From: Eubacterium sp.
GTDB taxonomy: Bacteria; Bacillota; Clostridia; Lachnospirales; Lachnospiraceae
Length of the DNA stretch: 40,944 nucleotides
Assembly (NCBI GenBank): GCA_022769785.1
Contig: JALEIY010000027.1
Location: 1 to 40,944, forward strand
Reading direction: 5' to 3'
This document shows positions 12,073-21,231 of this stretch, piece by piece. The position numbers and the translations under genes are program-made. The notes under the pieces are model-generated. The model was not told the origin of the DNA, did not search any database, and was given only the letters and a program-made list of their open reading frames with translations. Every line of letters begins with the position of its first letter. The stretch's first letter is position 1.

Positions 12073-14502
12073 TTATGGCTGGGACAGCAGAGACTGTACC
12101 AGTTTTACCGCCTCAGCGGCATCCCCGGAATATCCGTCTGCGCCGATTTCATCCGCAAAGCTCTGGGTTGTCACCGCACCGCCGATAATGACCTTGGCCG
12201 ACAGATTTTTTTCATTTCTGAGCTGTATGGTTTCTTTCATTTTCATCATGGTTGTCGTCATCAGAGCAGAAAGGGCAATGATGGATGCCTCATGCTCCTG
12301 CGCCTTTGCAATGATGGTCTCCGCCGGAACATCCTTTCCAAGGTCAATTACTTCATAGCCATAATTTTTCAGCATTAATGCCACCAGATTTTTCCCGATA
12401 TCATGGATATCTCCCTCCACGGTAGCAATTACGATAACCGGAAGCTTTTCGTTTCCGCCTTCTTCCTGCAGCATTGGCTCGAGATAATTGATGGCTTCTT
12501 TCATGGCGTTGGCGCTGGCAATAAGCTGTGGAAGGAAATACTCCTGGATGTCAAACAGTCTTCCCACTTCATTTATTCCCGGAATCAGCATGGTATCAAG
12601 AATCTCTTTCGGACTGCTGCCCTTTTCCAGAGTTTCTTTTACAAGAGCAACGATTCCTTCCCGGTTGCCTTTAATAACCGCATCATACACCGGCACCATC
12701 GCCTGCCCCTTCTTTGTCTCCTGTTTTGCTTTTTCTTCCGTGCCGTTTCCAATGGTAATCGGCCCCATTTTTTTCACCCGGTTAATATAGGTAACATCTG
12801 CGCCCTTTTTATTCTGCAGCAAATCGGATGCCAGAGCCAGTCCCATCAGCATCTGATTGGACGGATTGGCGATAGCCATGGTCAGACCGCTCTGAATCGC
12901 CATTGCGGCAAATGCTCCGTTAACATAACCTCTTTCCGGAAGGCCAAAGGAAATATTGGACAAGCCGATGGTCGTGCAAAGCCCAAGTTCTTCCCTGCAG
13001 TAACGAATGGTTTCCAGTGTTTCGAGGGCCGCTCTTTCATTGGCTCCCACGGTAGTCACGAGACCATCCACCACTATCCGTTCTCTGGAAATTCCCATTT
13101 TCTGCGCTTTATCTACAATCGCATGAATGTATCCGATTTTTTCCTCAGGACTTTTCGGAAGCCCTTCATCAGACAGAGGCAGCAAAATAAACATCGCACC
13201 ATATTTTTTTGCCAAAGCCAGAAGTTTTTCCTGCTTTTCCGTTTCCATGGAGATAGAATTAATCAGAGCACGTCCCGGATAGGCCCGAAGGGCGGCTTCC
13301 ATGACCTCCACATAGCTTGTATCGATACAAAGAGGAAGGTCTGACACCATCGTCACCCGCTCAATGGCTTTGAGCATCATTTCTTTTTCATCAATTCCAT
13401 TGGTTCCCATATTAATATCAAGGATATGGGCACCCATTTCCTCCTGCTGCTCCGCCATCTCTTCCACAATTCCCAGATTACCGGCCCGAAGCTCTGCCTG
13501 CAGCTTCTTTTTACCGGTCGGATTGATTCGCTCTCCGATAATCAGGAACCCTCCGTCGAGAGAAATCTCCTGACTTTTTCTTTCGGATGCCAGCATTGAC
13601 GGATGAAGGTTATGCGGCTCTTTCACAGAAAGTCCCCGGACATTTTCTGCCAGAGCACGGATATGCTCCGGCGTGGTTCCACAGCAGCCGCCAAGGAATC
13701 CTGCGCCGGCTTCCACAAATGCCGCGCCATAAGAAGCAAATTCTTCCGCTTCCATCGGATATACAGTTTCGCCATTTCGAAGCTCCGGCAGCCCGGCGTT
13801 TGGTTTCACCAGAATCGGAACCTGGGCATATTCTTTCATGGTGCGGATTACCGGCAACATTTCCTCCGGTCCTGTGGAGCAGTTGACTCCCACTACATCC
13901 GCCCCGATACTCTGAAGTACCACAAGAGCAGTCACCGGGTCTGTCCCATAGAGGGTCCGCCCATCCTCCTGAAAGGTCATGGATGCCATTACCGGAAGGT
14001 CACAGATTTCCTTTATGGCAATTACGGCTGCCCTTGTCTCCGCCAGGCTCATCATTGTCTCGATTATAAACAAATCTACACCGGCTTCCAGAAGATAACC
14101 GGCCTGTTCTTTATATATATCAATAAGGGTTTCCAGTTCCATCGGACCAACCGGCTTTAAAGCAACTCCGGTCATGGTAAGGTCACCGGCAATGAGGGCT
14201 TTCTCCCCGGCGGCCTTCCGGCTGATTGCCACCAGCCTTTTGTTGATTTCCTCTGCTCTGTCTCCCAGTCCATACTCTTCCAGCTTAATCCGGTTTCCGG
14301 AAAATGTCGGTGCATACAAAATACGGGTACCTGCCTCAACATAGTCTTTCTGTAGTTTTATGAGTGCATCTTCATGCTCCAGAATCCAAAGCTCAGGGCA
14401 GACACCAGTCGGCATTCCGGCCTTTTGTAAATTGGAACCGGTAGCTCCGTCTAAAATAACCGGTCCATCCTCCAGCAATCGGTATAATTCATTTTTTGTC
14501 AT
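12073..14502 (-). CDS. metH: Cobalamin-dependent methionine synthase: Hcy + pterin + B12 domains, no AdoMet reactivation domain
   Basis: Hcy zinc Cys motifs (GVNCSTG, GGCCGTTPEHI), pterin-binding domain (GERINPTGKKK), B12 motif GDIHDIGKN; ends right after the B12 domain at 809 aa. Confidence 0.92.
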   Translation of the reverse strand: MTKNELYRLLEDGPVILDGATGSNLQKAGMPTGVCPELWILEHEDALIKLQKDYVEAGTRILYAPTFSGNRIKLEEYGLGDRAEEINKRLVAISRKAAGEKALIAGDLTMTGVALKPVGPMELETLIDIYKEQAGYLLEAGVDLFIIETMMSLAETRAAVIAIKEICDLPVMASMTFQEDGRTLYGTDPVTALVVLQSIGADVVGVNCSTGPEEMLPVIRTMKEYAQVPILVKPNAGLPELRNGETVYPMEAEEFASYGAAFVEAGAGFLGGCCGTTPEHIRALAENVRGLSVKEPHNLHPSMLASERKSQEISLDGGFLIIGERINPTGKKKLQAELRAGNLGIVEEMAEQQEEMGAHILDINMGTNGIDEKEMMLKAIERVTMVSDLPLCIDTSYVEVMEAALRAYPGRALINSISMETEKQEKLLALAKKYGAMFILLPLSDEGLPKSPEEKIGYIHAIVDKAQKMGISRERIVVDGLVTTVGANERAALETLETIRYCREELGLCTTIGLSNISFGLPERGYVNGAFAAMAIQSGLTMAIANPSNQMLMGLALASDLLQNKKGADVTYINRVKKMGPITIGNGTEEKAKQETKKGQAMVPVYDAVIKGNREGIVALVKETLEKGSSPKEILDTMLIPGINEVGRLFDIQEYFLPQLIASANAMKEAINYLEPMLQEEGGNEKLPVIVIATVEGDIHDIGKNLVALMLKNYGYEVIDLGKDVPAETIIAKAQEHEASIIALSALMTTTMMKMKETIQLRNEKNLSAKVIIGGAVTTQSFADEIGADGYSGDAAEAVKLVQSLLSQP

Positions 14503-14530
14503 AACATTCCTACCTCAATTCATGTATTCC

Positions 14531-16375
14531 TTACATCTGTGTCAGAATTTTCTTCATCAGGGAAACTCTGTGAAACGGTGTCATGAGATAATATCCTGCC
14601 CCGATATCTTTTCCCTTTCTCATCACATTGCTGCAGATACGAATGGCCGTCTCTTCCCACTCTTCTCTCGTTCCATCCGGAGAATAGGCCAAAAGTACCT
14701 CATCCGGCACATAAATACCCGGCATTTCATTTTTTATAAACAGGGCATTTCTGTAGCTTATCAACGGCATAATTCCAATCAGAATCTTTGCTCCGGTCTC
14801 ATTCCGAAGCCAGCGAAGACGCTCTAACTCTTCTTCGGAATATACCGGCTGCGTCAGGAAAAAGCTACATCCGGCTTCCATCTTTTTCTTCATCCGTTCT
14901 GCGATTTTTTCCGGATTTGCTCCGTTTTGATTCAGCGCCCCTCCGTAAAAGAGTTCATCTCCACAGAATATTTCTTCATTCATACCGCGGACGTATTTCA
15001 TCAGCTTTATGGAATTAAAATCAAATACCGCTTTGGTAAATTCTCTTTCATCCCGTCCTACCGGGTCTCCGGTAACAATCAGAAGGTTTCTCACATCACT
15101 GATATGTGCTCCCAAAAGTCCGCTTCTTATGGCGATTCGGTTTCTGTCCCGACAGGAGAGATGAGGCATTGTCATAATTCCCGTGTCCCTCTGAATCTTC
15201 GCAGCCATCAAAAGAGAGTCGGCTCTTGCCCTTGCCAGCGGCGAATCGGCAATGGTAATCACATCGATACCGCTGTCACTAAGCAGCTTCGCCCCATCCA
15301 TCATCTTCTCTGCACAAGCATCAAATGGAGGATCCAGCTCCAGTGCCAGAACCTTTTCTCCCGCCTCCAGCTTCTCCCGGAACCGGTTTTTCCTGCTCTT
15401 ATTTTCTTCTTTTTTTATGGAGGTCACATGAATTTTCTGCGGCATGGTCTTTACCGCAGTCGGATTCTTTCCAAAAAGTCTCCGGGAAAGTTCTCCGATA
15501 TATTCCGGTGTGGTTCCGCAGCAGCCGCCGAGGATTCGGATTCCCATCTCTGCCAGATGTGCCGCCTTATCTCCGAAATATTCTACACTGTCCGAATAGA
15601 CTGCTTTTCCTCTGACAATCTGAGGATATCCGCAGTTTGGCAACGCCGTCAGCACCGTTTTTTCCGGAATTCCTTCCGAGGAAAGGAATTCTTTATAGAA
15701 TTTTTCCATATGAGCAGCTCCGATACCGCAGTTTAATCCTACGGCATCCAGACAGTCTGCCAGAATTGCTTTTTTCAGTACATTTTTATAAAAATGTCCG
15801 GTACGGCTGTAGCCTGTCGGCACAAAAGAAAACTGCCCGATAATGAATACATCCGCCTTCTTCTTTTTAATATATTGAGCCAGCTTTAAAACATACTCTT
15901 CATCCGGAAAAGTCTCCAGAACAAAAATATCCGCACCTGCTTCGAGAAAAATGTCTGCCAGTTCATAATACTGTTTACAGACTTCGGAAGGTTCACTTTC
16001 ACTGTCTTCAAAAATCGGTCCGATGTCTGCTGCTGCATACACAGGTTTTCCTTCCCGGGAAGCCTTCTCTGCTTCCTGTCTGGCAAGCTCATATCCGGCC
16101 TTTACAAACCCGGAAAAGCCTCCTTCCCGGAACAGCACTCCATCTCTTTCGCAGAGTTTTTCATAGGTACCTCGATTTGCCGCAAAGGTATTGCTTCGGA
16201 TAAGCTGTGCTCCTTTTTCAATATAGGACCTGTGTATCTTCTGAATCAGTCCCGGATTTAAATAATTAGCCGCCTCCGAGCAGAGATAATTTTCCGGCTC
16301 AAGGGAATCAAACCAGGTTCCCATGGCTCCGTCTGTCAGTAATATATTTCTTTTTAAGTATTCTTTTATATTCAT
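14531..16375 (-). CDS. Bifunctional homocysteine S-methyltransferase / methylenetetrahydrofolate reductase
   Basis: N-terminal Hcy domain (LLTDGAMGTW, GLNCGIG, GGCCGTTPEYI) fused to MTHFR-like domain (LELDPPFDA..., FFLTQPVYSEEEL). Confidence 0.93.
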   Translation of the reverse strand: MNIKEYLKRNILLTDGAMGTWFDSLEPENYLCSEAANYLNPGLIQKIHRSYIEKGAQLIRSNTFAANRGTYEKLCERDGVLFREGGFSGFVKAGYELARQEAEKASREGKPVYAAADIGPIFEDSESEPSEVCKQYYELADIFLEAGADIFVLETFPDEEYVLKLAQYIKKKKADVFIIGQFSFVPTGYSRTGHFYKNVLKKAILADCLDAVGLNCGIGAAHMEKFYKEFLSSEGIPEKTVLTALPNCGYPQIVRGKAVYSDSVEYFGDKAAHLAEMGIRILGGCCGTTPEYIGELSRRLFGKNPTAVKTMPQKIHVTSIKKEENKSRKNRFREKLEAGEKVLALELDPPFDACAEKMMDGAKLLSDSGIDVITIADSPLARARADSLLMAAKIQRDTGIMTMPHLSCRDRNRIAIRSGLLGAHISDVRNLLIVTGDPVGRDEREFTKAVFDFNSIKLMKYVRGMNEEIFCGDELFYGGALNQNGANPEKIAERMKKKMEAGCSFFLTQPVYSEEELERLRWLRNETGAKILIGIMPLISYRNALFIKNEMPGIYVPDEVLLAYSPDGTREEWEETAIRICSNVMRKGKDIGAGYYLMTPFHRVSLMKKILTQM

Positions 16376-16422
16376 TTTTTGTCCCGTCTCTCATGCTGTC
16401 AGTAAAAATTTACATGATAAAA

Positions 16423-16465
16423 ATGCACCCCGCTGACAGTGAAAACACCGCGCCTGCGGGATGCA
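16423..16465 (-). terminator. Intrinsic terminator downstream of the 236-aa unknown gene
   Basis: Minus strand ATGCATCCCGC...GCGGGGTGCAT then TTTTTAT. Confidence 0.8.
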
Positions 16466-16482
16466 TATAAGCCTCCGGTTTA

Positions 16483-17193
16483 TTAAATCGTTGTTATTTT
16501 CCCTTCATACTCGAGATTCAGTCGTCCCTTCATATTGCAGGCAAGGGCAATTTTTCTCATACAACGCATCATGGAACGGTTGTCTTCCACACCATAACGC
16601 TCGATAATGTCTGTAAATTTATCAATCATCTCCATGGCTTCCGGATCTGAAAGATAAAATGTCTCAACAATATCCTGTATATTTTTCTTATTTGATGTAG
16701 TAAACAGTAAAAGTGTAATCTGAAGTGCCACTAAAATATGATAAAGTTCTCTGTTATATTCAGACATTCCGGACTTCAGGAACATAAACAAGTCACTGAG
16801 TCTCATGGTGTCAATATCATCAATATGCATATCGTAGGTTCTCAGCTTATTTTCCACATCAATGTCCATAATCACAGAACCAATCATCATGGCCGCCTGA
16901 TAGGCATCCATATCATGTTCGGAAACCGGGATAAGCGCCGGTGCCTGTGAACTCATCTGGTAACAGTAAATGACATCTCGAACCAGGGCATTTTCAAAAA
17001 GATGCTCCTCCAGACCGTTATCCAGCTTGATAATGAATTCTTTTTTTCCTGTGTCCATGGCAACCGGATGACTGCAATCCTCTTTATTATCCGGATCCAG
17101 CTTCATGAAATTAATCGGATACACCAGCTTGTCCGCAAACTCATGATAAATAGCTTCTGTTTTTTCAGATAAGGTTTTTTCTAAGATTTCCAT
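16483..17193 (-). CDS. Uncharacterized 236-aa protein
   Basis: Complete ORF MEILEKTLSEKTEAIYHEFADKL...; no motif I recognise; own downstream terminator. Confidence 0.7.
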   Translation of the reverse strand: MEILEKTLSEKTEAIYHEFADKLVYPINFMKLDPDNKEDCSHPVAMDTGKKEFIIKLDNGLEEHLFENALVRDVIYCYQMSSQAPALIPVSEHDMDAYQAAMMIGSVIMDIDVENKLRTYDMHIDDIDTMRLSDLFMFLKSGMSEYNRELYHILVALQITLLLFTTSNKKNIQDIVETFYLSDPEAMEMIDKFTDIIERYGVEDNRSMMRCMRKIALACNMKGRLNLEYEGKITTI

Positions 17194-17250
17194 ATATCCT
17201 GTTCTTCCTTCCCTACATTTTGGTAAACTGTATTTATTCTAACAAAAGAA

Positions 17251-17269
17251 CCCCCTTGTTGCAAGGGAG
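17251..17269 (-). terminator. Intrinsic terminator downstream of DUF975 gene
   Basis: Minus strand CTCCCTTG-CAA-CAAGGGGG-TTCTTTTG. Confidence 0.7.
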
Positions 17270-17282
17270 ATTTTGAGATTCT

Positions 17283-17981
17283 TCAGGCTTCCTTCCGTCC
17301 GTAGTAAACGGCTGCTCTGCCGGAAATTTCATTATAAAAAACTGCTTCTGCTGTATGACGGTAAGGCAATACATACAGATTGGCAATACCAAGGGTCAGC
17401 ATTCCCAAAATCCGCCATCCAAGGAAGCTGAAATGCAGACAAAACAACTGCCATTTGTGTCCCTTCATCATCTTGCCTGATTCCCGCATCGCCTTACGAA
17501 CCGAAAAAGAAGGTCTTTCTTCCAGAATATAAGGAGTCATGGCAAACCGATAGCTTACGATTATCCCCGGAACGATCAGAAATATCCCACAAAACAGCGG
17601 AATAAAAAGAAGGGCCAGCCGCATGCAAACTGCCTGCCAAAACAGCCTGCCTTTTGAGAAAATGATTCCCGGTCCGACCTTTCTGCGGTCAAGCAGTGCC
17701 AGATTATAATCGATATATCCCAGCCGGATAATTCCGCCGACAAAAAAATAAAATACTGCCACAGCAGAGCCTGCCAACACAATCAGAAGCCATGCGTGAG
17801 GAATTGATTCCATAAAATGAACCGCTCCGGCCATAGCGGCAGCAAACTTTCCCAGAAAAAGGAGCGACATACAGAAACCTCCGAGCAAAGAAGTAAGCAC
17901 CGCCGCTGCGATTGCTCCTGCCCAGTGGCCTCTCAGAGATTCCCTTGCGATTTCTCTGTATTCTGCTGATGTCAACTTCAT
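17283..17981 (-). CDS. DUF975 family integral membrane protein
   Basis: MKLTSAEYREIARESLRGHWAGAIAAAVLTSLLGG; several TM helices; RFAMTPYILEERPSFSVRKAMRESGKMMKGHKWQLF. Confidence 0.85.
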   Translation of the reverse strand: MKLTSAEYREIARESLRGHWAGAIAAAVLTSLLGGFCMSLLFLGKFAAAMAGAVHFMESIPHAWLLIVLAGSAVAVFYFFVGGIIRLGYIDYNLALLDRRKVGPGIIFSKGRLFWQAVCMRLALLFIPLFCGIFLIVPGIIVSYRFAMTPYILEERPSFSVRKAMRESGKMMKGHKWQLFCLHFSFLGWRILGMLTLGIANLYVLPYRHTAEAVFYNEISGRAAVYYGRKEA

Positions 17982-18024
17982 GATTTTTCCTCCTTAAGAA
18001 TGTCCCTCTTTTTTAAAAAGCAGG

Positions 18025-18053
18025 AAGGCTGTCGAAATTGCAACGACAGCCTT
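18025..18053 (-). terminator. Intrinsic terminator downstream of small ORF
   Basis: AAGGCTGTCG-N9-CGACAGCCTT; T-rich on both sides, so possibly bidirectional. Confidence 0.7.
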
Positions 18054-18117
18054 GTTTTTATCTTACAGGGATTCGTTCTGATGTAATGTCATTCAAATAA
18101 GAAAAGACAACATTATA

Positions 18118-18300
18118 CTAGCAAATATCCCACATTTCCTTCACTCGTACTACCTCATTGAGTGTCATATTCATAAACGCCTCATTCTTTGGCTGATTGC
18201 TCAATGCATTCGTCTCTTTCCGGTATGCGATTTCCTCATTCACATCCTCGATCGTAATGCCTTTTTCCTTTAAAATCTGTGCTGCTTCATAACCCCTCAT
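18118..18300 (-). CDS. Small uncharacterized protein (60 aa)
   Basis: MRGYEAAQILKEKGITIEDVNEEIAYRKETNALSNQPKNEAFMNMTLNEVVRVKEMWDIC; ATG at 18300 preceded by GGAGGTAGCAGC; downstream terminator. Confidence 0.65.
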   Translation of the reverse strand: MRGYEAAQILKEKGITIEDVNEEIAYRKETNALSNQPKNEAFMNMTLNEVVRVKEMWDIC

Positions 18301-18341
18301 GCTGCTACCTCCCATTATGATACATTATATGTAAAATCTCC

Positions 18342-18378
18342 GGTGAAAACAGTTTCCCTTCCGGCATCGGTTTTCACC
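18342..18378. repeat. 9-bp perfect inverted repeat
   Basis: GGTGAAAAC (18342-18350) and GTTTTCACC (18370-18378). Confidence 0.7.
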
Positions 18379-18463
18379 TGTCTTTTGTTATTATAAATCA
18401 TTTTATATAATTATTCCACAACATTTTGAAATTAACTCTGCGAAGAATCCCTCTGCAAAATCA

Positions 18464-18991
18464 TCAGATATTGTGAAAACGCACCGCATCCTTTTCTTTT
18501 TCGCCCTCTCCGAATCCAAGTTCATCATACTGTGCCTTTACTTCTTCCCACGGGAGAACATCTCTCTCCTCTTTCAGATAAGAGAGAATATCGGCAATGC
18601 CTTCTCCGGTATAAGCGCTGGTATAAAATATTTTCTCACATCCTGCCAGAGAAAGCCATGCAGCCGCCTGCTCCGGCTGTGCTGCCCAATGGTCAATTTT
18701 GGTCACCACACCGACTACCTCCCGGTTACAGACCGGGGTCAGGTTTGGCGAATATAAAGAAAATGGCTCCGTTGCATCCATCAGAAGGCCTATCACATCT
18801 GCCTCTGCTGTAAATACCGCCAGGGCGGAAATCAGATTTTTGGACTGGAGATACTCTCCCGGCGTATCGATGATGACATCATAGTGATTCACATACTGCG
18901 TTTTGTGATAAGTGATGGTATTTCCTTTCATCGCCTGAGACAAAGTAGTCTTTCCTGCCTCGCTCCGTCCGATAAACATAATCTTTCGCAT
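18464..18991 (-). CDS. EutP/PduV family small GTPase (paralog 1)
   Basis: GRSEAGKTTLSQAM P-loop, TQYVNHYDVIIDTPGEY, VVTKIDHW. Confidence 0.88.
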   Translation of the reverse strand: MRKIMFIGRSEAGKTTLSQAMKGNTITYHKTQYVNHYDVIIDTPGEYLQSKNLISALAVFTAEADVIGLLMDATEPFSLYSPNLTPVCNREVVGVVTKIDHWAAQPEQAAAWLSLAGCEKIFYTSAYTGEGIADILSYLKEERDVLPWEEVKAQYDELGFGEGEKEKDAVRFHNI

Positions 18992-18995
18992 TGCT

Positions 18996-20036
18996 TTATC
19001 TCCTGATTTTACATTTCTTTATTGCGGAATAACGGGAATACACCACGGTATTTCTTACTTTCCGGCTGATTCTTATCCGGAAATAATATGCCCTTCCCGC
19101 TTTCAGTCCTTTTATGAGACAGGTGCCTGTCTTTCCGCTCTTTTGAACCTTTTTCCATTTGCCTGTTTTGCTTAATGCATAGTAAATCTCACAGGTACTG
19201 CCTGTTTTTTTGGGCTTCCATGTAACTTTGGCTTTTTTCTTTCCGGCGGTAACTTTTATCACCGGTTTGACAAAAGCCTGCGAGGAAATCAGATAATCAA
19301 TATCCACATAACCGTTTATCCCGGATACTCTTCCTTTATTGGTTGCCTGCCAGATCTGATAGGTTCCGCTGTATCCGCATTGTCTGCTGTAATGAGCCAC
19401 CCATCTTCCAAGAGTATCAAATACCGGGTCTGTAAGTTCTTTCTCGAAATTATACTTACCGGAATAAACAGAGGCTTTATATCCTGCGGCCTTAATCCGG
19501 CTGCAAAAGGTTTTGGCAATCAACGCACGGGTTTTGACTGTTGTTTTGGAAAATACGGATGCATCTTCCATATCCAGATAGACCGGATAGGTAATTTTAC
19601 GGCCTTTCAGAAGCCGGAGAACATGATTTGCCTCACTGACAGCCTTCGCCTTTGTATCGGCATATGAGTAGAGATAAACCCCATAGGGAATCCCCACCGC
19701 TTCACAGCCCTTCGCATTCTCCAGCCACCGGCTGTCATCTTGCGATGTGATATTCGAACCATATCCACAGCGAATCATGGCGAACTCCACGCCTGACTCT
19801 TTCACTTTTTTCCAGTCAATTTCTCCGTTATTCTTACTGACATCAATTCCCTTGGCATAAGCACCGGGAATCACCGAACCATCCGTACTGCGATAAGTCT
19901 TCTTTACTGCTGCATTCCCCGAAAGAGCAATTCCCCAGAATAATCCCGCCACAAATAATATGAAAACGAACCATTGATAGCAGATTCGCTTATGTATCCT
20001 CATATGCTTCATTTTTTTCCAACCTTTCTTTTTCAT
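18996..20036 (-). CDS. Secreted GH25 lysozyme-family protein with C-terminal Fn3-like domain
   Basis: N-terminal hydrophobic signal/TM; KGIDVSKNNGEIDWKKVKESGVEFAMIRCGYGS, YPVYLDMEDAS; C-terminal KVTWKPKKTGSTCEIYYALSKTGKWKKV... GRAYYFRIRI. Confidence 0.9.
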   Translation of the reverse strand: MKKKGWKKMKHMRIHKRICYQWFVFILFVAGLFWGIALSGNAAVKKTYRSTDGSVIPGAYAKGIDVSKNNGEIDWKKVKESGVEFAMIRCGYGSNITSQDDSRWLENAKGCEAVGIPYGVYLYSYADTKAKAVSEANHVLRLLKGRKITYPVYLDMEDASVFSKTTVKTRALIAKTFCSRIKAAGYKASVYSGKYNFEKELTDPVFDTLGRWVAHYSRQCGYSGTYQIWQATNKGRVSGINGYVDIDYLISSQAFVKPVIKVTAGKKKAKVTWKPKKTGSTCEIYYALSKTGKWKKVQKSGKTGTCLIKGLKAGRAYYFRIRISRKVRNTVVYSRYSAIKKCKIRR

Positions 20037-20068
20037 TTTCCACTCGAAAAAAAGGCATCCTGTTTCAT

Positions 20069-20097
20069 ATTCTACATAGGAAGGAAATGCTTGTCAA
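20069..20097 (-). promoter_or_regulatory. SigA-type promoter for GH25-eutP1 pair
   Basis: Minus strand TTGACA-17 nt-TAGAAT. Confidence 0.75.
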
Positions 20098-20150
20098 TAA
20101 AAGAAAAACAGGGATATCACACTATTTCAATCGCAGTTCCTCAGGCAAAG

Positions 20151-20213
20151 AAAGACCAATCAAAGATTTAAAGCAGAGGTTCCTACCATCCACAGATTTC
20201 CTGATTGGTCTTT
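20151..20213. terminator. Hairpin with 12-bp arms between ptb and GH25 gene; likely bidirectional terminator
   Basis: AAAGACCAATCA (20151-20162) / TGATTGGTCTTT (20202-20213); T-rich on both sides, stronger on plus. Confidence 0.6.
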
Positions 20214-20287
20214 TTTATATTATTATTTTACTTGTCTGCCTGAAGGCGCATACCAGTTACGGCAACGCCATCCATTCTGTCAAAATA

Positions 20288-21214
20288 TTATACGTCCAGT
20301 CGGTTTTCCATCAGAGCTGCTGCTGCCAGTGACAGATAAGCCTGTTCTTTGGAATCACTTCGGGAAGTAATCGCAATCGGAATCTTTGCTCCCATAATGA
20401 TACCAAAGCTGTTCGCTCTTGCATTATTCTCAAGAATCTTAATCATCAGGTTACCGGACAGAAGGTTTGGTGCAACAATTCCGTCAAACTTGCCACAATA
20501 CGGGCAATCATAGTTTTTAAGACGTGCTGCTTCCTTACTGATAATCAGGTCATACGGAATCGGTCCGACCAGATTACATGGAGCAAATGGTTCTTCTTCC
20601 TGCTGCATGACAAGTGTCTGTGCTTCTACGGTATCTCTCATATGAAAACTTGGCTTTTCAACCAGAGATAACAGCGCAATATTCGGATTCTCCACACCAA
20701 TCAAACGAAGCGCACGAACCATATTTTTGATGACTTCTTTTCTCTGTTCAATTGATGGCTCTACCAGAATGGTAACATCAGAAATCGCTGTGATTTTTTC
20801 ACAATCCGGAATCTTCAGCATAACAACATGAGTCATCAGTCCGTGGGAAAGAAGGTGATTTCCCTTGTTCAGAACCGGCATAAGGAAGTCTCTTGTCTGG
20901 GTATTACCACGCATTAAAACGTCTGCTTTTCCGGCAAGAATCATTTCGATGGAATACTGTACCACATTCACATCATCGGATACCGGCTGCAAGTCATACT
21001 TTCTGTCAGCAAGTCCCAGTCTGTCAAGCATATCTGTGATTTTTTTGCGGTTTCCCACCAGAATAGGGGTGACAAAACCGTCCTCTTCCGCATCAAAAGC
21101 ACCGAGAAGAATGTTTTCCACATCTGCGCCGGCAATAACAACGCGGGCCGGAGTCTGTCTCGCTTTCGCTTTCTCCACTATTGTATCAAAGTCATGTGCA
21201 AAAGTTTCGCTCAT
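20288..21214 (-). CDS. ptb: Phosphate butyryltransferase-like phosphate acyltransferase
   Basis: PTA/PTB family: [60 protein letters not shown]. Confidence 0.85.
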   Translation of the reverse strand: MSETFAHDFDTIVEKAKARQTPARVVIAGADVENILLGAFDAEEDGFVTPILVGNRKKITDMLDRLGLADRKYDLQPVSDDVNVVQYSIEMILAGKADVLMRGNTQTRDFLMPVLNKGNHLLSHGLMTHVVMLKIPDCEKITAISDVTILVEPSIEQRKEVIKNMVRALRLIGVENPNIALLSLVEKPSFHMRDTVEAQTLVMQQEEEPFAPCNLVGPIPYDLIISKEAARLKNYDCPYCGKFDGIVAPNLLSGNLMIKILENNARANSFGIIMGAKIPIAITSRSDSKEQAYLSLAAAALMENRLDV

Positions 21215-21231
21215 TATATGTTCTCCCTTCT

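Noticed and set aside
11432-12358. 308-aa plus-strand ORF
   Set aside because: Antisense to the glycosyltransferase and metH genes.
12403-13344. 313-aa plus-strand ORF and neighbouring plus ORFs
   Set aside because: Antisense to metH; low-complexity His/Arg/Phe-rich translation typical of spurious reading.
16376-16482. Possible SAM (S-box) riboswitch before the methionine genes
   Set aside because: Only a simple terminator hairpin is present; too short, with no S-box core pattern.
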